NCBI GenBank assembly: GCA_030704615.1 | Contig: CM060731.1 | Coordinates: 65,514,756 to 65,578,755 of the forward strand | Source of the DNA: Takakia lepidozioides | Lineage: Eukaryota; Streptophyta; Takakiopsida; Takakiales; Takakiaceae | Direction of reading: 5' to 3' | DNA length: 64,000 bases | Shown: in pieces, positions 1-13,020 of the stretch | Layout: each line of letters starts with the position of its first letter | Numbering within the stretch: position 1 is the stretch's first letter | Notes under the pieces: generated by a model | Told to the model about the DNA's origin: nothing | The model's database searches: none | The model's input: only the letters and a program-made list of their open reading frames with translations | Translations under genes and position numbers: made by a program

Positions 1-966
1 GGAAAGCTCGTTCGGCGTTTCCTCCAACCGCTGAACACTTTGGCAAAGTGGAGTCCGCAAGAATGCTCCAAGCTCGTGTTGGAAGCACCACGGAAGTATC
101 ACATCCAGGATATGGTCGGGTATTCACAATCATCACTTCCACATCTGCTGTTCATGACAGGACCTACGACATCACGGTTTCCAATTTCCCCAATTGCACA
201 TGTCCTGATTTTGTGAATATGCTATCAACCAGTTTGGGCAAGAGAGGTAAATTCATACCCTGCAAACATTTGTATTTCATATTTTTGAAGATGATGGTTT
301 GCGATCCCAAACGTGACAACTTCATTCACCAGGCCACTATGAGTTTCAACGAGGTCGATACTCTATTACAGCGGGATACAACACATGGTAGCATCAACTA
401 TGCAATGTGGTATGTGGACGACCATGATTTGAAATGTGTAATTCACATCAATTCGTCGGCGGTGCAATGATATGGCCTCCAACTATACGGAGTGAGCTCT
501 GAGTGACAACTTTTAGGTAGTGCACATTTGTCGTGCACTACAATCATCTTTTGAAGATGATCCTAACTCTCATTGTTATTTGAGGAGGGAGGAAGGTCTT
601 CCCGTGGCAGCCTTTATGGCGCACACTTTGTGAGGATATTTTTTCGTCCTCGTAATTGTAAAAGTGAAACAAGCATTTGTAATTGCACAATGTTGGATGC
701 TGCAATTGTAGGCCTCAACGCTCGTCTTGATTCTATTTAGGCAAGATTCCCTGCATTAATTCCACGGTCATAGGACCATCCTCGGTTATAGGCGGCGCAT
801 GTTAATGCTGACGTGGCAGATGACGGACAGTGCCACGTCATCATTTACCGCCACATCAGCATGCTGACATGACGCTCACGCCACGTCAGCGTGTGTGCAG
901 GCTCACGCCACGTCAGCTGGCGTGAGCGTACGCTCTCACGCGCAACGCTCACGCCATTGCGTCGTT
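1..966 (+). mobile_element. MULE-like DNA transposon, 3' end with terminal region (copy A)
   Basis: This is the 3' part of a DNA transposon whose 5' part lies outside the window. It contains the end of a SWIM-finger transposase, about 330 bp of AT-rich sequence, and a terminal region (about 780-966) dense in short inverted words such as TGACGTGGC/GCCACGTCA and GGCGTGAGCG/CGCTCACGCC. The same sequence occurs on the opposite strand at 50319-50913. The two copies stay alike up to the word CATTGCGTCGTT near 966 and then have unrelated flanks, which places the element end there. I could not identify the other end or a target-site duplication. Confidence 0.7.
3..470 (+). CDS. MULE-like transposase, C-terminal SWIM zinc-finger part (partial)
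   Basis: The reading frame is open from the window edge, so the start lies outside. It contains a SWIM-type zinc finger with CTCPDF, then a spacer, then CKHLYF (C-x-C-xn-C-x-H). This domain follows the catalytic domain in plant MULE and FAR1-like transposases, where it is thought to bind DNA. About 70 residues follow and end at a TGA. The minus-strand copy at 50551-50913 has the same finger but loses the tail through a deletion of about 370 bp, so this copy is the more complete of the two. It is a transposon protein, and no host function is implied. Upstream catalytic residues cannot be assessed here. Confidence 0.7.
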   Translation, partial: KARSAFPPTAEHFGKVESARMLQARVGSTTEVSHPGYGRVFTIITSTSAVHDRTYDITVSNFPNCTCPDFVNMLSTSLGKRGKFIPCKHLYFIFLKMMVCDPKRDNFIHQATMSFNEVDTLLQRDTTHGSINYAMWYVDDHDLKCVIHINSSAVQ

Positions 967-1407
967 GATTTCAGCCCAATGTCTTGCACGCGCCACCTCT
1001 TGCCTCTGCATGGCATTGGCTTTCAGCGCTAGATGTTCTGGGCGCATTTCAGCTAGGACTGCCAAGGCCCCGTCTTTATACAAGAATTCCGGTGGCACTG
1101 CGTCATGAGGTCCAACTGGCACTCCGTCTGCCCTTAGACATTCTGGCTCGTGATCCTGATGATATACCAGCATGGTATCTTTTCTTGTTATTTTTTAGTG
1201 GTGTTTGGTTTTGCCCCCTCGTGGCGGTCAGTCAGGGCACAGAGAGACGCGCATTCGTCTTCGCCATTTTTTATCTGGAGATTGGGAGAGTCTGCAAGAT
1301 GAGCATCAATTACGGGCACTAGCCCTTGCGGCACGCGCCCCTCCCGCTTCCTCCACGCAGCCACCCTCATCGGCCCACATGTGACTTCGTCATAGTCTCA
1401 TGTTAGG
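967..1407. other. Unrecognised sequence between transposon end and left arm
   Basis: A short open stretch on the minus strand (about 967-1173) encodes a charged, alanine-rich peptide of about 74 residues that resembles a coiled piece of a transposon protein, but I cannot name the family. The rest holds no recognisable gene. It lies between the MULE-like terminus and the outer edge of the 13-kb inverted repeat. Confidence 0.3.
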
Positions 1408-3330
1408 CCGCGTTGGCGAGTATTCACGCGCGGCCAAGGCTTTAGCACCTTCCTCACCAGCGCCTCCATCACCGGATACTGTCACTGCCCTCGAAGCCCT
1501 TCACCCATCAGCTCAGGATATTTTGTCGCTCTTTGTCGGGACTTCTTGTATGAGCACTTACGCGACTGTTTCTCTCCACCGACTCTGCTAGTGGCTTCTC
1601 TCAGCTATTTCAGAGTTGATCCTTTATTGCTGCTGGCCGTATCCCTGCCCCAGTGGCCCGTTTCCTTGGGGCCTCCAGATTGTTGGCTATGAGCAAACCC
1701 TCAGGTACTGGCATCCGCCCTATCGTAGTTGGAGAGGTTCTTTACCGCCTTGTCAGCTGCTCATTTGTCTTCAGTTTCGAGATGCCTTCTCCGGACACCT
1801 CTTTCCACACCAGTTCAGGGTCGCCACTCCAGGAGGTTGCGAGGCGGTGGTTCAGGGGATTTGTGCAGCTCTTGATCTTCATCCGGATTGGGTGGTTCTC
1901 CAGGTCGACATCACCAACGCTTTCAACACTGTGTCACGAGCGGCTATCTTTCAGGAGCTCCGTTCAGTCGGAGGAGATTTCCACCAGCTCATTCCGTTTG
2001 TTCGATTACTCTATGCATCCACCACTCCCCTATACTACAGTCATCATTCTCGCCTAGGTGAGTGTTCAGTCTGAGGTTGGGACCCGCCAAGGCGACCCTT
2101 TACGAGGACCTTTGTTTGCCATGGCTCATGTCCGCGCCCTCACGGCTTCTGCACAAGTATACTCATCTTGTCTTTTTCCGTCGATGGCAGACGACACGCA
2201 CATTGTAGGCCCTGCCTCACAGGTACTTTCAGCTTACCATCATTTTGTCACCCAACTCTCTGCCGTGGGCTTTTCAGTGCAACCTCGCAAATGTGCGGTG
2301 TGGTCTCCGTCCGGTTTCCCTGCAGATTTTGTCCTCCATGCTCACTTCATTGTTCCGCCCAATGACATCAGAATCCTGGGAGTCCCTTTTGGCACCCAAT
2401 TCACAACGTCCTTCTTGGAAGATGCACTCCGATGCACTCCACCAGGATGCCACCCACACCGATCTCCTTCCTAGGCTCGGAGATGTACATGTAGCATATG
2501 GAATCTTGACCAAATGTTTCCTTCAGCGTCACTCATATCTCTTGCGCACTGTTCCACCCAGCCCAGATTTCCTACACCTCTTATCTGGGTTTAATACTAC
2601 CATGATAACTATCTTCGGGAGATTGTTAGGACCAGGAGCTCTGGAGGGTGCTCAGGGACTTTTGCCACGACAGCAAGCCACCCTGCCGTCTCTTCGGTGG
2701 TGTGGGTCTTTTGTCCACTGTCACTACCGCCCCGTCAGCTTTCATCGACAGTTGGGCGTTGGTGGCGCCAGCCCTCGCTTCATGATTTCTCTGTGACCAT
2801 CGTCCCATCCTTATGGACGCCGTTACACATGTCGACAGTGACATTTTACCCTTCCAGCAGCATCTCCGCTCTGCACGAGATCTTCTTCCGGCACTGGCGC
2901 GAGCATGTCTACCACCATTTGAGCAGTTGGCTGCTCAAGGCCTCGACCATCTTCACGAGTCCATTTCCGAGCGTACACCGTCATTTCTTTTCCGGCATGC
3001 TCTCAAGTGCTTCTTCTGAGTTGCATCGAGCCCGACTTCTATCATGCGCAGGACCCGGAGCAGGGGCATGGTTGGCAGCACGACCCACTATCGCACCTTT
3101 TCATCTCATCCCCTATTTTCACTACTGCGCTCCGCCTTCGACTCGGTTTGTCTCATCCTTCGGCTTGGGCCTTCAACGCTGCGTCTGTCTTCAGCCATCG
3201 ATGACCTTGCCATCCATCTCCTCCGCTGTCCATGAGCGCACTGCGTCTTATGATATGGTTCGCGATGCGGTGACATCTATTGCTCGGGAGGCATGTACTG
3301 CGTGAGCAACCATATCTATGACCCACGCTC
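1408..3330 (+). pseudogene. Non-LTR retrotransposon reverse transcriptase, degraded (left arm)
   Basis: Pieces of one reverse transcriptase are spread over three frames. In order there are a KPSGTGIRPIVVGEVLYR segment (about 1690), QVDITNAFN (about 1900), GTRQGDPL (about 2080) and the catalytic MADDT motif, with its ADD codons at 2187-2195. These are the usual landmarks of LINE-type RVT_1 domains. Further downstream a DDLAIHLLRCP piece corresponds to the C-terminal cysteine/histidine region seen intact in the right arm. Here that region carries a short deletion near 3230. A frameshift near 2065 breaks the frame between the first and second RT halves, and another deletion near 3325 removes the tail. 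The element is non-functional. The right-arm copy (31450-33661) is better preserved. Confidence 0.75.
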
Positions 3331-6300
3331 ACGAATTTTTTTCGACGATTTCCTTGTGTGCAGCTTCCACTGACCATTTCATCCATATCTGCAAAGCGCG
3401 GACATATCTCCTTGCTTGATCTCCTCCAGGCTGTTGGCTGGGAGGGTCGCTCTGCTTGAGTAGCTTACTATAGCTTCTGGACCTGATCCCCTTGAGCGTC
3501 CTGGAACTAGTTAGTGTTGGGTCACGTACAAACCTAAAGTGGTCTCCAACAAACATAAACATTGTCCATTCCCCATCACAAGTAAAGATCAAGAGCGTAG
3601 AGGGCGCACCGGCAACAAGGCGATATCCAAGTTCGTAACGCTGTTGATGACGTCCTGTTCGCGCCACCAATGTTGTCATGCTGAAAACTCCAGAGAGGTC
3701 TCTTCCTCCAATCTATATCTATACTTTCAACAGAAAGGTCCTCCTTAAAATCGCAACATGACTCTTGAGGGTGTTACCTTCGACCCTTTTATCGAGTCGC
3801 CATCTCAAGGGACTCCATATATTTTTAACAAAAGGAAAAGGCAGTCATGCTAGTGAATCTACATACGCATAAGGACTCTTCCACAAATAGGAAACTTTAT
3901 GCCACAGCGAAAAAGCACATTCCTTTCTCAACTCCGTCTAATTCATTCCAGGTCCACCACTCAGCTCTAGCTGCACGAGATCATAGTACTCAAGGGACTC
4001 CCGTCTAATAGGGGATTCTGACGTGAAAAAAAATTCCTCTCAAACTTATTTCCTGGATCTTGGCATTCAGACCTCCGACGGTACATGCTTACGATGCTCC
4101 ATGCATGGCTGCAGCCCCGCTTGGCGCTTACCACGTCCACTTCGCTCATCGATGTCACGGCTACCCCCTGCAAGAAAGAAACTGGAAGAGTGGCTCTCCT
4201 GAACCATCGGAGGGCCACTCCTAACCCTATTCCGAATGAGAGCAGCGGCCAATCCTGTAGCTTAACGGTCGCCTTTGCCTCGTCCAATTGCATTCTATTG
4301 CATGCATTTTTTACGTGACCACTCTCTGTCACATGCAGACAGACCTTTTGTTGGAAATCCTCATCATCTAGTCAGCAGAAGCTGTGCGATGGGCATCAGA
4401 CATGAATGACGCGGTGCAACCATCCCTGGATCATGACTTGTGGGCGATCTTGCAGAGCTCACAATGTGATGAGATCAGTTGTGGGTTGTGCGTTTTGTTT
4501 ACGCGGCCATACCAGATGCTGCAGAGCAAGGCTTTGGGGAAGAACGAGCAACTCAGGTCTTACTTCCTGCTGCATAGGACGTGGATCGTCCCCCACTCTT
4601 CCCACCGCAATGCGACTTGTTGCCTCCTCCTCTTCCCCCGCTGTCCCGACAGAGGGCTGCCTTTGCGTGGATTTTACTTGATGTCGACTACATTCCAGGG
4701 AGGGAGATGAAGCCTGGCCGAGCTGCAATTGGAGGAGGCACAGTCAGCAGCAGGGTGGTATTGTTGGGTGTGAGCATGTCGGAGCTCTCCCATTTGCATC
4801 AGCTGCTGATTTGCTGTTTTTGGAGTTTTCTTTAGCTTCATGGTGAATGGCGTCTGCGAGGTAAGGAACACTTTTGACATAGTGACATGAATGAAACTGC
4901 AATGCTCCTCTTAACTTGCCGAGCCTTAGGACATCTGAGACAGCGGAGGGAGATGATACCTATATGTGAGGATATTCCTTAACTATGTATGTTTGTGATT
5001 CTTGACTCTGGTAGATGCCCAAGTGTATATCCAATACAGTGAATGTCGATTGCTCACGTGTAACATCTGGATCGAAGTGCATTGTCGAATTTGTAAAGCC
5101 TGAGATTGCTCAATTTCCGCAGAATATTTTTAAGATTCTGAAGTTCTCTTTCTTTAACTCATGTCAAGACTGTCCTCCTCTAGATGAGTTTCATTGAAGC
5201 TACTTGAGGAGTTTAAGTTAGGATTTGTCTAGGTACTTAGGAAGGACCCGACAGCCTAAACTGACCACCCTCACCGCACGCTTTACGGGTGATGGAATGT
5301 ACAAAAGCGGTAGCGACGATCTTGCAGAAAAACTTTCTTGCAAGGTTTGTAGCTTCGAAGGGCAGTGTGGGTGAGGGAGTGATTCCAAGCTTCGCAAGTA
5401 GAAAAATTCATAACACATATTTTGGTGTTATAATCATTCAAAAGCGTTCTGTGCTGCGTTGTTCTTCTGTTCACTGCAGTTTGCATCGTTGTCGTCTGAG
5501 TTTGAGCTCGGCCTTTGATTTCGCAGTCAGCTCCCGGGAAAGGAAACGAACATATAAATTTACGTCAGCATCTTGAAGTGCTCCTGCAATGGGAAAGGTC
5601 TCCCATGATCCCCATCCACCAACGTACTCCTGCTGAAATCAATCTGGTTAATCAAGCATAGACAACTTAGAATGAAAGCGTCAGCTTCACCATCCCAAAT
5701 TGACAATGGCAGGAAGCGTGCAGTGAGAGAAGAGGATGGCAATTGCAATTTCGTGACCTGATCTTTTCAATGTTGAATGTGCGTTGTGGGATACATGTGG
5801 GTTCTCACAAAGAAACAGCATTGAAAGAATGCTTCAAGCGCATTGGGATTCGGTGCATGACGACATAGACTGTCTTTCAATAGAGGGTAAGGATGGACCA
5901 AGAGAAACTGTGACTTCAGACTGCAGAACAGGTTAGGCCATATATCAAGATTACAGAACTCGGGCACCGCTGGCAGGCGCTGAGACAGCTGCAATGTATT
6001 AGGAGAGTCGCTCCCTGAAGCTTTTGAACCAAAGAAAAAGTTATAACAAAAGGCACAATTCCAGCACTTGTAAGCCACAAAGACTGCCTACTGTAAGACA
6101 TTTGAGGACTTCCTTGAAACAGCCCTAGTAGTGGAGGATGTTGTGGTTGTAAGGACCAGAAAGTTTCTATTGTTGGCCACTTGGAGAGGAGATGATGGCT
6201 AAAGATTTGTTGTTCTGCGGAGAATTCAAGCATAGTATTGTGCACCAAACTGAATGCAATTTGGAGGCACTACTAGAAAGCTTAGATGATGGAGGACACC

Positions 6301-7475
6301 CATAGATTTGTGTACAGGCATGTCACGATTACTGAGATGTGTGTTTTCCACATGTAGGTAGCAAGAGTTTATACTTTGGCAGGGATGATATCTGAGTTGC
6401 TTTATGTTAAATCGTTATGCAATTATTTTCTCTGAGCATTTGGATTGGGAGCCATAGCAACCAAGATCCACTCATGTTTGCAGCTTGGGTCATGTCTAGC
6501 ACATAAAAAGACGGTATAGAACCAAACCAGTCAAAGCCATTTTCAATTTCAGAGATCAAAGAGAGCAAGGACCAAGCCCATTGGTACCCGCTGATCTCAA
6601 ATATGTAAATCAGACTACAATGTGGTGCTGGTGCTCCCAACACTCAAACAATAAGAAACTATCATGGGCAGTGGCCACTCACAATGGAAGTTGCTTGAAA
6701 TCTTCTTCTGCTGACCCAAAATCGTGGTCAGTTTCAATGGCCTGTAACCAAGTATGTCCGAATCCCCTTTCCAACATTAGGTTGGCTAGTTGTAGAGTGC
6801 TCCATGAAGCACACCCATAGGGATGCTAATGTGTTGGGAGGATTCCAACCTGGACAATTAGCAATTTCAACTGCTGAAGAGACACCAACCAATAATCATC
6901 CCTTCATCAATTCCCCGGACTCTGCCAGCAACCGCATCAACTTGTCACCACTAAATCACTCTAATGTCAGACCTCGCATCCTCATCCCTTCCGAAGCGGC
7001 CAATGTTCGCAGGACATGTGGTACCCTTCGTAACAATGGATGCCTACAATCACCATGCTGCTTTCATGGGGGCCAACCCACCGGACTCCAAAGTGATCGG
7101 GGGTAATTTCAAGACAGGTTTGTTGAGACTCCTGTGCAATCAGGAAGTTGGATGGTTCTCAGTCAGCTAGCGGCAACAGATCTCTTTGATAAATTGTAGT
7201 TGTCATGCACATCTGGTTGAACCCACTATAGTAAAGTGGGTGTCACTCTTCAACTACCCAAAGTGTGGGTTGGCAGACAGTCACCCTTCATAAATAAATG
7301 TCAACATAAAATTTCCAATGACGGAGAACGCACCTGGACCTTCAGGACCTCTCTTTGGTCTGATAGGACCGTACGTCTGACTGTACAAATGGATGGTAGT
7401 ACATAACCAGCAAGATAATGGCCCGAACAACCATGATGCAGCCATGATGCAGAACACCTAAGCACGTTGCATGTG
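3331..7475. other. Gene-poor stretch of the left arm
   Basis: I see no convincing gene here. At 3657-3669 the minus strand reads TGGTGGCGCGAAC, which looks like a retroelement primer-binding site. Directly beside it, from 3671, lies sequence whose minus strand ends in GACAACA, a possible LTR edge. A tRNA-Phe 3' scrap (CACCCTCACCGCA, about 5266-5278) sits at the point where the right arm has about 255 bp more. Short open frames exist on both strands but share no recognisable motif and are not conserved in frame between arms. Confidence 0.4.
3657..4020 (-). mobile_element. Possible LTR edge with primer-binding site (left arm)
   Basis: Reading the minus strand, sequence of about 350 bp with an AATATATGG TATA-like word (near 3815) ends in GACAACA and is followed by TTGGTGGCGCGAAC. 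A TGG immediately after a CA end is the normal arrangement of a 5' LTR and its tRNA primer-binding site. I did not find a matching second LTR or gag nearby, so the boundaries are guesses. Confidence 0.25.
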
Positions 7476-10400
7476 CTACAATAAGCTCCCATTTGTGGCT
7501 TTCCTGGGCTTGCCGGGAACATCCAGGTTGGAATTAAGCAAAGATTTCCCTTTGAGAAATTCAGTGTCTGTGGCCATTATATTGTCTTCAGTCCTAAGGT
7601 AGACACCAAGGTAGTTGAGATGATCCGAAATGCTGTTGCCTTTGACTGACCTGCACCGTTCCCATAGCCAACAGGCAACATAAATATCAGGATTCATAAG
7701 ACTCGAAATGAATGTGAGAACCACAAATAAGCACACTATGCCTGCTCTTCTCCCCCTTAATTCCCTGCCGTCCACCCCTCGTCTGTTACTCTGCAGGTAG
7801 CCCTTGAGCTAGATAGTAGTCCGCAGAGTAACAAAATAGTAATTTCATCTGGAAAACCCGCAATGGTCTGTACAGGCGTGCCCAAGCAACCTTCTCAGAT
7901 GGAACACTCCAACCCCAGTAGAGGAATTAAATGGTCTTTTGAAGCTGTAGAAACAGACTGAAATCTTCCAAAAATCCATTGTTCACATAATGAATTCAAT
8001 GTCAGTGATAGTGCTCCTGTTCTCTAAATGGAACATTGTTTGCATTCTTTCAGCAACCTTTCAGTAGAGGTACACCCCATGGTTTTTGACTGACTAGAAG
8101 GGAGTGTTGAGAGGGAAAAGAAAAGAGGAAGATAGAATGCCAAGTGGAAGAGATGAAAGAAAGCCGACCTGCTACAGGTAGGGTCCTCCCCAGAACTGTC
8201 ACAAACCCGCTCAAACTCATACTGCAGACGACCCACAGCAATCTTGAAGAGCCACACCCTGCATCAACTTTGATGCATCAATCTCTATTCACGTATACTC
8301 AACAGTCTAACCCAGATAATATTAAGCTGGATGTCAACCCTGTGCATCAAGCAAGCAAATTTAGAATATGTCAGTCGAATACATGATACATGAAGCACAC
8401 AATATATGTATGAATACATAACTGTACTCATGCAAGGACAGACTGATTGCACTATTGACAAACAAAGCCCCTGAAGCAAAAACCAAACCAACCTACCAAG
8501 TGTGAACAAAGAACATCAGCAACAAAATTGCATATAGCCAGTAGCATCTCAATATATGACAAGATTGAGACTCTCCAACTGAATAGACACATTCATGTTC
8601 CTAGAAAAACATTCTTTAAAAAAGGTCCACACTTCTGCCAAATTTAGCATAAGCTCTGAACATACAGAAATGATTGACCGCCACACACACATACCTCAGT
8701 TGCAAAATGATGGTAGGAACGTGGGCCTATCAGAGTGTAATAGGGAGGCAGATGTGGCACCAGATCGTTGGCATGTGTCATTCGAATAGTCCGAGGGACA
8801 AGCTCATTGTAATATACTGCAAACACAGAGTTCCCAATTCGTGGCTGCCCAAATGTGATAATCTCAATGTCTTGAACACCATAGTTCGCCTGCAAGGAAG
8901 CACTATTGTTTAGGGAGTAGAAGATGACAGAGAGTATTGTCCCTTCCTTCGACCAGTATCACTACTGATACCAGTTATTTGGCTTAGACCAACAGGTTAG
9001 GACCCAGTCAAATCTCTATGAGCCAGGACTTGCTTAAACCCTTTGTGCCTGCAAAAGTATTTTGTTGAGCAAAGGGACCTGCTTCTCATTTTGGAGCTAG
9101 TTCACAATTCAGCAAGCTTGACTGATTGTCTGATGACAAGAAAGTTTTGAGCCCTTGCAAGCCTGGGATGAGAGGGAGATGACCAAACGTACAGCGAGAT
9201 CAAGTGCACAAAAGGAAGCCATAGCCCCTCCCATTGAGTGGCCTGTGACCAAGAAGTGGAGCCCATCCCTTTCCTGTTGTATAGCTTGAACAGCAGTGAG
9301 TATGCTGTCACGAACTGTGGTGTTGTGATATGCTGAATAGAACCCTTGATGTACCTGCCACAACATAGATCACAAGTCAAGATCATGAATTGCAAGTCGT
9401 CATGGAAAACAAGACTGCGGTTGGGGCCACGCCGTACGTTTGCTAGCTCCATGCCACCCATATGCTCGGTGATTCCCGTTCATAGGGAGTACCTAAAGTC
9501 CAATCTGGCTGGGCAGAGACAGGATTTCGGGTTTAGAGACTCAGTGTTTGGTGACTAATCAAAACCTTCAATCTGTACAGTCCTAGATGTCAAGTCATAC
9601 ACATTAAAAAGTAATCTGTAGTTTGGATATCATGCCTAAAAGCTTGTCTGGCATGCAGGAGAGAAGGTGAATAATGCCCTCCATAGCATCAGTGACACCC
9701 GGATAATTGAGATCAAGCTGTCTAAAGTACAAGTCCTCAGCCCAATTCTGCACACTACCAGATATCCCCACCAGTAATCTGCGCGTTAGCCAACTCTCTT
9801 CTAAGCATGCAGATCTTTCTGGATACCACTGGACAAGCATCTGTTTAACAACATCTCTTAACAATAAAATGTGAAAAAAATCATGATTCAGGAGGGGAAA
9901 GGGGAGGAAGGAGTAGGAGGGAAGGAACAGAACGAGTGCCATATATTTAGTTGTGAACACACACCTAACTGCCACACCTTGAAATCCTCCTCTACAACTA
10001 TCAACCTGTGACAGAGGGAAGACAAAACTGATCATATCAACCACTAACAACAACTGAATGTAGTTTTGCAACTCTTTTGTTCCTAAATTCACCATCATCA
10101 AGGGAATACCTGCTTTCTTGGGTGCCACGAAATGCTATCACAATTGCATTCAAATTCTCCGCCACTCCAACAAAGGCCTGCATTTAACCAGTAATTATCT
10201 TTTGGTATTGACCGACCCCTGATCTAAATCACCAAGCTTCTGTCTGTCTTCCTTTCCCATCCATGCTCCGAAAGACACGTTGTCAGTACTGCTTGCACTC
10301 CAGCTCCGTTATTCACATTTATCTTGGTTGGAATATTTGAATTGCGATGCACATAGATGAAGTTCCAGCAAGCCTATGCATAAAAATTATAGTGCGTTAC

Positions 10401-11856
10401 TTTCCTACCCGAAGAACAATTCATGCGAAATTTCCCCTCCCAACGAGTTGATCTCTCCTCCATGAGCCAAAGGCAAAACTCGCTGCAAGAGAGGATTAGC
10501 AAAGAGTAGCAGTTCAAGCATGCTGTTGCACCCTGGAGGCAATGTTGAACATCCACAACAAGAGTATGAATCTTGAATCCCTGCCATAATGTATTAACAC
10601 AGATCCAACTCCAGATTCATCAATGAACCCTCCGTGGAAAGTAAGTAGACCTCCTGATGTGTGCAAGTAGGCCCATCCATTTACAAGCTCTTAAACACAG
10701 TTCAATCAGCAGCGGAGTATGACCATCATGATATCATGTCCATTGACAATCTGATTTTCCTTTTTGCAAATTGTAATTCATTCGTTTGGTCCAGTGAAGA
10801 AACAAATACACCCACAGTGTACACAGAATCACAATACTCCTTTCATAGTTTCCAACTTTCCCTCCTTCTCATAACTCATAAGCGAAGTTCACTGGACTGG
10901 GTAATAGCACAGCATCCCAAGATTTTCCGGTCCACGCCTTCTCACCCAGCCTTGCGAAGTTTGACAATAAATATGTTCAAACCACAAAATACCATGGCCA
11001 CAAATGAACCACAAATTGCACACGACAGGCCCACCTTGGTCAAATCTTCACATCGTGAGCAGCTCCAAGAGAGCAGTGCAAGCTCATCTTCTATGTAGAC
11101 CTATCCAAAACATTTGCCACTTTGTCAGGAGACACAAACCATATCAAAAGATTCCATAATTAGTCGAAAGGAACAATAGCACAAAAAACAGGAATGGGGC
11201 CCTTACCGCCGATGCATACTCCACAAGGATGAGAGCCATGGTTCTATTATACCGACAGCCATTTGACATCTTTGTGACCACTTCCACTTCTGCAGAGTCA
11301 AACCATTTCCTACTGGACATTAGTGCTGGGCAAATGTGCATTGTATCACCTATGTGTGATAACTATGGGCTGCAGACAGTTTTCCTCCAAACCATACCAC
11401 TGTCTAAATGGACATGTATTTCACTTTCTTGTTCCCCTACTACAGATCATGTTGGAAGCATAGCCGATCCCTGTGGAAGAACCAAGCCCTATGAGGAAAG
11501 CATACTTAAGACATCTGTTTTCAGTGAAGGCAGCCTCTGATTGTTAGGTTTACTGCAAGGTCACCAGGCCCAAGTATGGAAATCTGCCTCCCTGGTTATT
11601 ATGAAATGCTCCTAGCTGCCCAGCAGACACAACCTGGTGTATCTCTCTCCACACTTTGCAGAGTTTGTTTGTGATAATTTTTCAACTAAGGATATCATCA
11701 TCCCCATCAGCTTTTGCAAGAGACAGGAATCCCAGAGAAGAGGAGTCATTAACCTGTCTCGGCATCTGTGTTAGCAGCTGACGAGGCTGGAGCAAGGAGC
11801 AGAAGCAAGCTTATTGCTGCCCAAACCATGACTACCCTCCTCACAGCCACCTCCAT
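7476..11856 (-). CDS. Class-3 lipase (alpha/beta hydrolase), left-arm copy, 10 exons
   Basis: This is the mirror copy of the right-arm gene at 22742-27126 and has the same exon order. It starts at an ATG at 11856 with a secretory signal peptide and ends at a TAG at 7476. The exons encode the VEYASA start of the fold, RGTQES, the nucleophile elbow TGHSMGGAM (serine hydrolase GxSxG), FGQPRIGN, VPHLPPYY and the C-terminal SISDHLNYLGV, all typical of plant lipase_3 proteins that hydrolyse acyl esters. Two points argue against normal function. As in the right arm, the exon ending in VTDAM is followed by GAGGGC instead of a GT donor. Only in this copy, the exon 4 donor reads CCAG-GGTGCA rather than CCAG-GTGTGC. 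A glycine in the signal peptide is replaced by tryptophan. It may be a pseudogene or an alternative allele. Confidence 0.8.
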
Positions 11857-12004
11857 TCTCCAATCTGTTCTCGCTCACGAATGAGAAGGCGACCAGGCAC
11901 AAGAGAAATTATATGATGAGGCAAAGGATAACTGAGACCTGATCCCACAAGCTCTCCTTTTACAGTGGGGCCCAATCACTGATCCCAGAATTCGAATCCC
12001 GGAT

Positions 12005-12007
<3 letters not shown>

Positions 12008-12050
<43 letters not shown>
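12008..12050. repeat. (CT)n microsatellite, about 21 repeats
   Basis: Uninterrupted CT dinucleotides lie just upstream of the lipase gene. The right-arm counterpart (GA on the plus strand, 22557-22590) has about 17 repeats. The length difference is one of the signs that the arms have diverged or represent different molecules. Confidence 0.95.
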
Positions 12051-12053
<3 letters not shown>

Positions 12054-12753
12054 TCTGAAGCACTGGGGTAAACTGGACACAACGAAGTCGTGCCAATCGG
12101 ATGACCACTGTGCCACTTCAGATACGCAGACAGTACAAATGTCCTTCCTGACGATGTATCCAACTGGTGATCCCTACAACAATTTTCTCTGTGCCCCAAT
12201 TAAGGTGGAACTACTGAGCCCAAATAAACACGGAAACTCTTCAGCTCATGCTTCCTCTCCGTGCATAATTTCAACAACCTATATACAGAAAAAGCACACA
12301 CGCACATACACACTCACCCTTACCTCATATGCATGCCCAAGCTGAGCATATTCCAAAGAGACGGCGTCTCAAAAGCCACCCCGCCAATTCAGCAGCACAG
12401 AGCCCGCAAAACTTTGCAACCACGATGCTTCATGCTCTGCCAATTCTGAAACGCCGCCTTCCTACAATCCATCCGCTCTCACATTGCCTACCCATCCGCT
12501 TCCGTGTAGCAGATGCATAGCGTACGGGCCACAGCGAGTGAGAAGAAAGTAATTGTCGAGGAACGATGGTATCTCGCAGCAGCTGGGCTCTCGCAAATTC
12601 TCCACTGTTTCCTCGTCTTCATGTTCCTGTCGAGCCGACGGAAGCAAAGCTAATTCAGGGGGGGAAAGCGTCGATTCTCCATTATGTTTCCTGTCTATGA
12701 TTTAGCTGATAAAGTAAATATATAGAGAGCGGTTAGTATATAGGTCTATATGG

Positions 12754-12822
12754 GCGGGGCTCAGTTGGGAAAGCGTCAGACTGAAGATCTGAAGATCGCG
12801 TGTTCGATCCACGCTCGCCGCA
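12754..12822 (+). tRNA. tRNA-Phe(GAA), left copy, 4-nt deletion
   Basis: This matches plant cytosolic tRNA-Phe: the anticodon stem-loop has GAA (CTGAAGATCT), the T arm is GTGTTCGATCCACGC, and the discriminator A is at 12822. The sequence is 69 nt because ATAG is missing after the first six bases. The right-arm copy reads GCGGGGATAGCTCAG where this one reads GCGGGGCTCAG. The deletion removes A7 of the acceptor stem, the two linker bases 8-9 and the first base of the D stem, including the conserved U8. It is therefore probably a tRNA pseudogene, or a sequencing error. Confidence 0.8.
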
Positions 12823-13020
12823 CGTTATTTTAATACTTTTTTTATGTGAACATTCCAATATTCAATGAAGGGGTGTTGCCTGAGAGTCAACTAGGTGTTC
12901 ATTGAGTTCGTAGCAAAGTGCTAGTAGGCTTTCCTTTAAGGGGGGAGGCTGGTTTATTGAATTAGGAGGGTATTCCCCATGCAGAGCTGCTGGCTACCAG
13001 GCTTTCTTTAAGGGGGGGCT

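Noticed and set aside
4384-4880. Overlapping open frames on both strands (and the mirror at 29982-30477)
   Set aside because: No family motif and no frame that stays open in preference to the others in both arms, so I could not choose a real gene.
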